A stretch of DNA of 64,000 nt from Winogradskyella sp. (GTDB lineage Bacteria; Bacteroidota; Bacteroidia; Flavobacteriales; Flavobacteriaceae). The stretch's first letter is position 1. Each line of letters begins with the position of its first letter. Positions 61,141 to 64,000 of the stretch are shown here, piece by piece. Location: positions 62,001 through 126,000 of the forward strand of contig NZ_JANQIM010000027.1 in assembly GCF_028282165.1 (NCBI RefSeq). The letters run 5' to 3'. Below the pieces are notes generated by a model. It ran no database searches, was not told the DNA's origin, and was given only the letters and a program-made list of their open reading frames with translations. A program made the position numbers and the translations under genes.

Positions 61141-62406
61141 ATGAAACCAGTAAAGTTTAAAATAGATGGAAGGGATTGTACCGCACAGAAAGGGCAAAAC
61201 CTTATTGAAGCAGCTAAAGCTAATGGCATCTTTATTCCAACACTTTGCTACTTCAAACATTTAAATCCAATTGGGAGCTGTAGAATCTGTACGATTAAAA
61301 ATAATGGTAGACCAATTGCAGCATGTACATTAACCGTTGCTGAAGGCATGGATCTTGAAGTTAATTCTACAGAACTCTTAGATCTGCGCAAGGCTATTTT
61401 AGAGATGATGTTCGTGGAAGGCAACCACTTCTGCCCTTCTTGCGAAAAAAGTGGGGATTGCGAAATGCAAAACCTCGGTTATGAAACAGGGATTAGATAT
61501 GCCCGTTTTCCACATCTATTTGTAGATAGACCTGTTGATGCTAGACCCGAACGTATTGTTATTAATCAAAATCGTTGTATTAAATGTAAGCGCTGTATAG
61601 AAGAAATTGAAACCAACGATGGCCATAAGGTTTTTCAATTGACCAATAGGGGAAACACAACCATGGTCTCTGTAGACTATGAACAAGAAGCCAAACTCTC
61701 TGAGCAACAGGCAGAGCATGCGATGCGGATATGCCCGACAGGATCAATACTGGTTAAAGGCAAAACCTTCGGAAAACCCTTTGGCGACAGACAATTTGAT
61801 TATGCCAAAGCAAATACCAGCATTCCTTTAACAGAGCTTAAAAAGCACGTCAAAAAAACCAAAAAGAAAAAACGTGTCGCTACAGCATCGCTCGCAGGAT
61901 GTTTTGGTTGCCATATGTCCATGTTAGATATTGATTTAGGGATACTAGACCTTGTTGATATCGTAGAAATTGACAAGTCACCGTTAACCGATTTAAAAAA
62001 GTTTGACGAACGTTGTGATATTGGTTTAATTGAAGGAGGCTGCTGTAATACGGATAATATAGAAGTTCTTAGAAAATTCAGAAAGCATTGTGATATATTA
62101 ATCTCTGTAGGTGAATGTGCCATTTGGGGAGGTGTCCCGGCAATTAGAAACACCTTACCATTAGAAGATTGCTTAAAAGAAGCTTACATCGATTCTTTAA
62201 CAAGCGAAGACAATGAAACCGTAATTCCAAACCATGAGGATATACCCAAAATACTGGATAAAGTATATTCCAATCATGAAGTGGTAAAAATAGATTACCA
62301 CATCCCTGGTTGTCCGCCTAATGCCAACCATATTTGGAACGTTGTGAAGAATATTCTTTTTGAAGACGACTATTCTATAACCTACCCAGAATTCAAATAT
62401 GACTAG
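61141..62406 (+). CDS. hoxUY: Fused HoxU-HoxY: electron-transfer subunit plus hydrogenase small subunit
   Basis: 421 residues from the ATG at 61141, 4 bp after the hoxF stop (an in-frame TTG at 61117 is less likely). Residues 1-225 match HoxU: [2Fe-2S] ligands C36, C47, C50, C62; NuoG-type His96/C98/C101/C107; and [4Fe-4S] ligands C146, C149, C152 and C198. A lysine-rich linker (KKHVKKTKKKK, 234-244) leads into HoxY: proximal-cluster cysteines C254, C257, C326 and C391, with GECAIWGGVPAIRN and GCPPNANHIW. One continuous reading frame joins both, with no stop. It carries electrons from the [NiFe] site to HoxF. Confidence 0.92.
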   Translation: MKPVKFKIDGRDCTAQKGQNLIEAAKANGIFIPTLCYFKHLNPIGSCRICTIKNNGRPIAACTLTVAEGMDLEVNSTELLDLRKAILEMMFVEGNHFCPSCEKSGDCEMQNLGYETGIRYARFPHLFVDRPVDARPERIVINQNRCIKCKRCIEEIETNDGHKVFQLTNRGNTTMVSVDYEQEAKLSEQQAEHAMRICPTGSILVKGKTFGKPFGDRQFDYAKANTSIPLTELKKHVKKTKKKKRVATASLAGCFGCHMSMLDIDLGILDLVDIVEIDKSPLTDLKKFDERCDIGLIEGGCCNTDNIEVLRKFRKHCDILISVGECAIWGGVPAIRNTLPLEDCLKEAYIDSLTSEDNETVIPNHEDIPKILDKVYSNHEVVKIDYHIPGCPPNANHIWNVVKNILFEDDYSITYPEFKYD

Positions 62407-62421
62407 TTTAAATGTTTTGAA

Positions 62422-63876
62422 ATGAATAATAGAAAAATAGTTATAGAACCTGTAACCCGTGTAGAAGGACACGGAAAGGTTACCATTAAATTAGATGAAA
62501 ATGGCAAAGTAGACAATGCCTTTTTGCATATTGTAGAGTTTAGAGGTTTTGAAAAATTTATTCAAGGCCATCCCTATTGGGAAGCACCAGTACTCGTACA
62601 ACGTCTATGCGGAATTTGCCCAGTGAGTCACCACCTCGCTGCTGCAAAGGCCATTGACCAATTAGTAGGTATTGATCCAGATAGCTTATCGCCTATAGCC
62701 ACTAAGTTGAGACGCTTATTGCATTATGGTCAAGTATTCCAATCACATGCACTACATTTCTTTTATCTGGCCTCTCCAGACTTATTATTTGGAGTAGATG
62801 CACCAGCAGAAAAGAGAAACGTTGTTGCGGTTGCAACAGAGAATAAAGAATTGGCCAAAAAAGGCATTTTAATGCGAAAATTTGGTCAGGAAATGATCAA
62901 GGCACTTGCCGGAAAGAAGATCCATGGTATACTGGCCGTTCCTGGTGGTGTCCATAAAACCTTTATGCCAGATGAACACGATTATTTCCTTAACGGAAAA
63001 CAAATACCCAACATTGATACTATGATTGAATGGAGCAAAGAAATTGTAGACTTCATGAAATCATATCATACAGAAAATTCTAAATGGATAGATAGCTTTG
63101 CAAGATATCCTTCAAACCATTTAAGCTTAGTAAATAAGGAAACGGGGGCATTAGAACTGTACGACGGTCGCCTTCGCTCAATAGATGCAAGAGGAAAAGA
63201 GTTAATGAATATTGCTGATATTGAGTATAGTTATCACTTCAAAGAAGCTGTGGAACCATGGTCCTTTCTTAAGTTTCCTTATATGAAAGATTACGGAAGA
63301 GAAAATGGTTGGAATCGTGTCGGACCACTTGCTCGAATTAATACATGTTCTCATATTAATACGCCTTTGGCCGAAGCTGAACGTAAAATTTTTAAAGCCT
63401 ATACAAAAGATTTTCCAAATAATATGACCATGCACACGCATTGGGCACGATTAATTGAAATGTTGCATTGTGCTGAATTAATGAAAGAATTACTGTTGGA
63501 CGATGACATTATGGGTAACGATTTGGTGAGAAAGGGTACCACTAGAAACAAAGGTATTGGAATTATTGAAGCACCACGTGGTACATTAATTCATGAGTAC
63601 CATACCGACGATAAAGGATTGATTACTAAATGTAACTTAATTGTATCTACAACTCACAATAATGAGGCAATGAATAGAGGTGTAAGAGCCGTTGCAAAAC
63701 AAGTTCTCAATGAAAAGCCCGAGATTACAGAACCAATGCTCAATCAGATAGAAATAGCGATTAGAGCCTACGACCCTTGTTTGAGCTGTGCAACGCACGC
63801 TTTAGGACAAATGCCCCTAATTGTTCAGTTAGAAGACTATCAAGGTAATATTATTGATGAAAAAGTTAGATCATAA
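62422..63876 (+). CDS. hoxH: HoxH, [NiFe]-hydrogenase large (catalytic) subunit, group 3d type
   Basis: 484 residues. The nickel ligands are intact: L1 in RLCGICPVSHH (C63, C66) and L2 in DPCLSCATH (C453, C456, H459). E15 of TRVEGHG is the proton-path glutamate. The 25 residues after H459 are a C-terminal extension to be cut by the protease encoded next. It starts 15 bp after hoxUY. The group 3d assignment rests on the HoxF/U/Y partners and overall match. It oxidises H2 or, with NADH, may evolve it. Confidence 0.95.
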   Translation: MNNRKIVIEPVTRVEGHGKVTIKLDENGKVDNAFLHIVEFRGFEKFIQGHPYWEAPVLVQRLCGICPVSHHLAAAKAIDQLVGIDPDSLSPIATKLRRLLHYGQVFQSHALHFFYLASPDLLFGVDAPAEKRNVVAVATENKELAKKGILMRKFGQEMIKALAGKKIHGILAVPGGVHKTFMPDEHDYFLNGKQIPNIDTMIEWSKEIVDFMKSYHTENSKWIDSFARYPSNHLSLVNKETGALELYDGRLRSIDARGKELMNIADIEYSYHFKEAVEPWSFLKFPYMKDYGRENGWNRVGPLARINTCSHINTPLAEAERKIFKAYTKDFPNNMTMHTHWARLIEMLHCAELMKELLLDDDIMGNDLVRKGTTRNKGIGIIEAPRGTLIHEYHTDDKGLITKCNLIVSTTHNNEAMNRGVRAVAKQVLNEKPEITEPMLNQIEIAIRAYDPCLSCATHALGQMPLIVQLEDYQGNIIDEKVRS

Positions 63877-64000
63877 AACAATTGTCCTAGGCATAGGAAA
63901 TAACGGAAGGCAAGATGACGGTCTAGGCTGGTCTTTTTTGGATCTTCTTAAGGAAGATGAGTTGCCTTTTGATATAGAATACCGCTACCAACTTCAAATT
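63857..64000 (+). CDS. hoxW: Hydrogenase maturation protease (HoxW/HyaD-like), partial at window end
   Basis: The start codon ATG at 63857 overlaps the last 20 nucleotides of hoxH, and the frame stays open to the window end (48 codons). The translation includes VLGIGNNGRQDDGLGW, the GxGN-x4-DDG nickel-binding signature of HyaD/HybD/HoxW proteases. It would remove the HoxH C-terminal extension after nickel insertion. The rest of the gene and any hypB/hypC downstream lie beyond this window. Confidence 0.88.
   Translation, partial: MKKLDHKTIVLGIGNNGRQDDGLGWSFLDLLKEDELPFDIEYRYQLQI

Overview
The window is AT-rich DNA from a member of the Bacteroidota, most likely a marine-type flavobacterium (family Flavobacteriaceae). 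The evidence is two secreted proteins with type IX secretion (T9SS) C-terminal sorting domains, two TonB-dependent receptors, a sigma/FecR/receptor triad, the PUR-alpha-like DUF3276 protein, leucine dehydrogenase, TANNTTTG-type promoter boxes, very few Shine-Dalgarno sequences, and intergenic repeat phrases of a kind common in this phylum. No rRNA, tRNA, CRISPR array, insertion sequence or prophage was seen.

Layout. 1-16 kb is ordinary chromosome: leucine dehydrogenase, an ABC exporter, DUF3276, an M14 peptidase, a CsaA-like protein, a thioredoxin-fold protein, a GNAT enzyme, a TonB protein and a receptor, a lysoplasmalogenase-like protein, NDH-2, an ECF sigma factor with a membrane partner, PlsC and a CoA-type Nudix hydrolase. 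16-20 kb holds a secreted tail-fibre-like protein, a T9SS protein and a lipoprotein cyclophilin. 21-28 kb is a compact membrane/AAA operon (RDD, SpoIIM-like, DUF4129, DUF4350, MoxR, DUF58). 28-34 kb has a DUF2141 protein, a sigma/FecR/receptor triad and a divergent, extremely acidic Kazal-like lipoprotein. 34-39 kb has OxyR and then a four-gene leftward cluster: MbnP-like lipoprotein, MauG/MbnH-like di-haem protein, a Cys-rich outer-membrane protein and a small CNGKC protein. I read this cluster as copper handling. 40-46 kb has a PadR-PspC-DUF2807 operon and thioredoxin reductase. 47-53 kb is dominated by a 1579-residue T9SS phosphoesterase with an A-B-A-B repeat architecture.

The most striking region is 53.6-64 kb, a group 3d type (NAD-linked) [NiFe]-hydrogenase locus: a NicO-like nickel transporter, hypE-hypD-hypF leftward, and hypA, hoxF, a fused hoxU-hoxY, hoxH and the start of the maturation protease gene rightward (cut by the window end). 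The electron-transfer subunit HoxU and the small subunit HoxY form a single 421-residue polypeptide, and HoxF carries a fused NuoE-like domain that has lost three of its four cluster cysteines. So the enzyme would be built from three polypeptides. Three FNR-type dyads (ATGAY-N4-RTCAT) lie in its two control regions: one almost exactly midway between hypF and hypA, and two upstream of hoxF. A fourth perfect copy lies upstream of the tonB-like gene at 8.9 kb. This suggests one CRP/FNR-family regulator, not encoded here, coordinating the hydrogenase with redox or NO state. hypB and hypC are not in the window.
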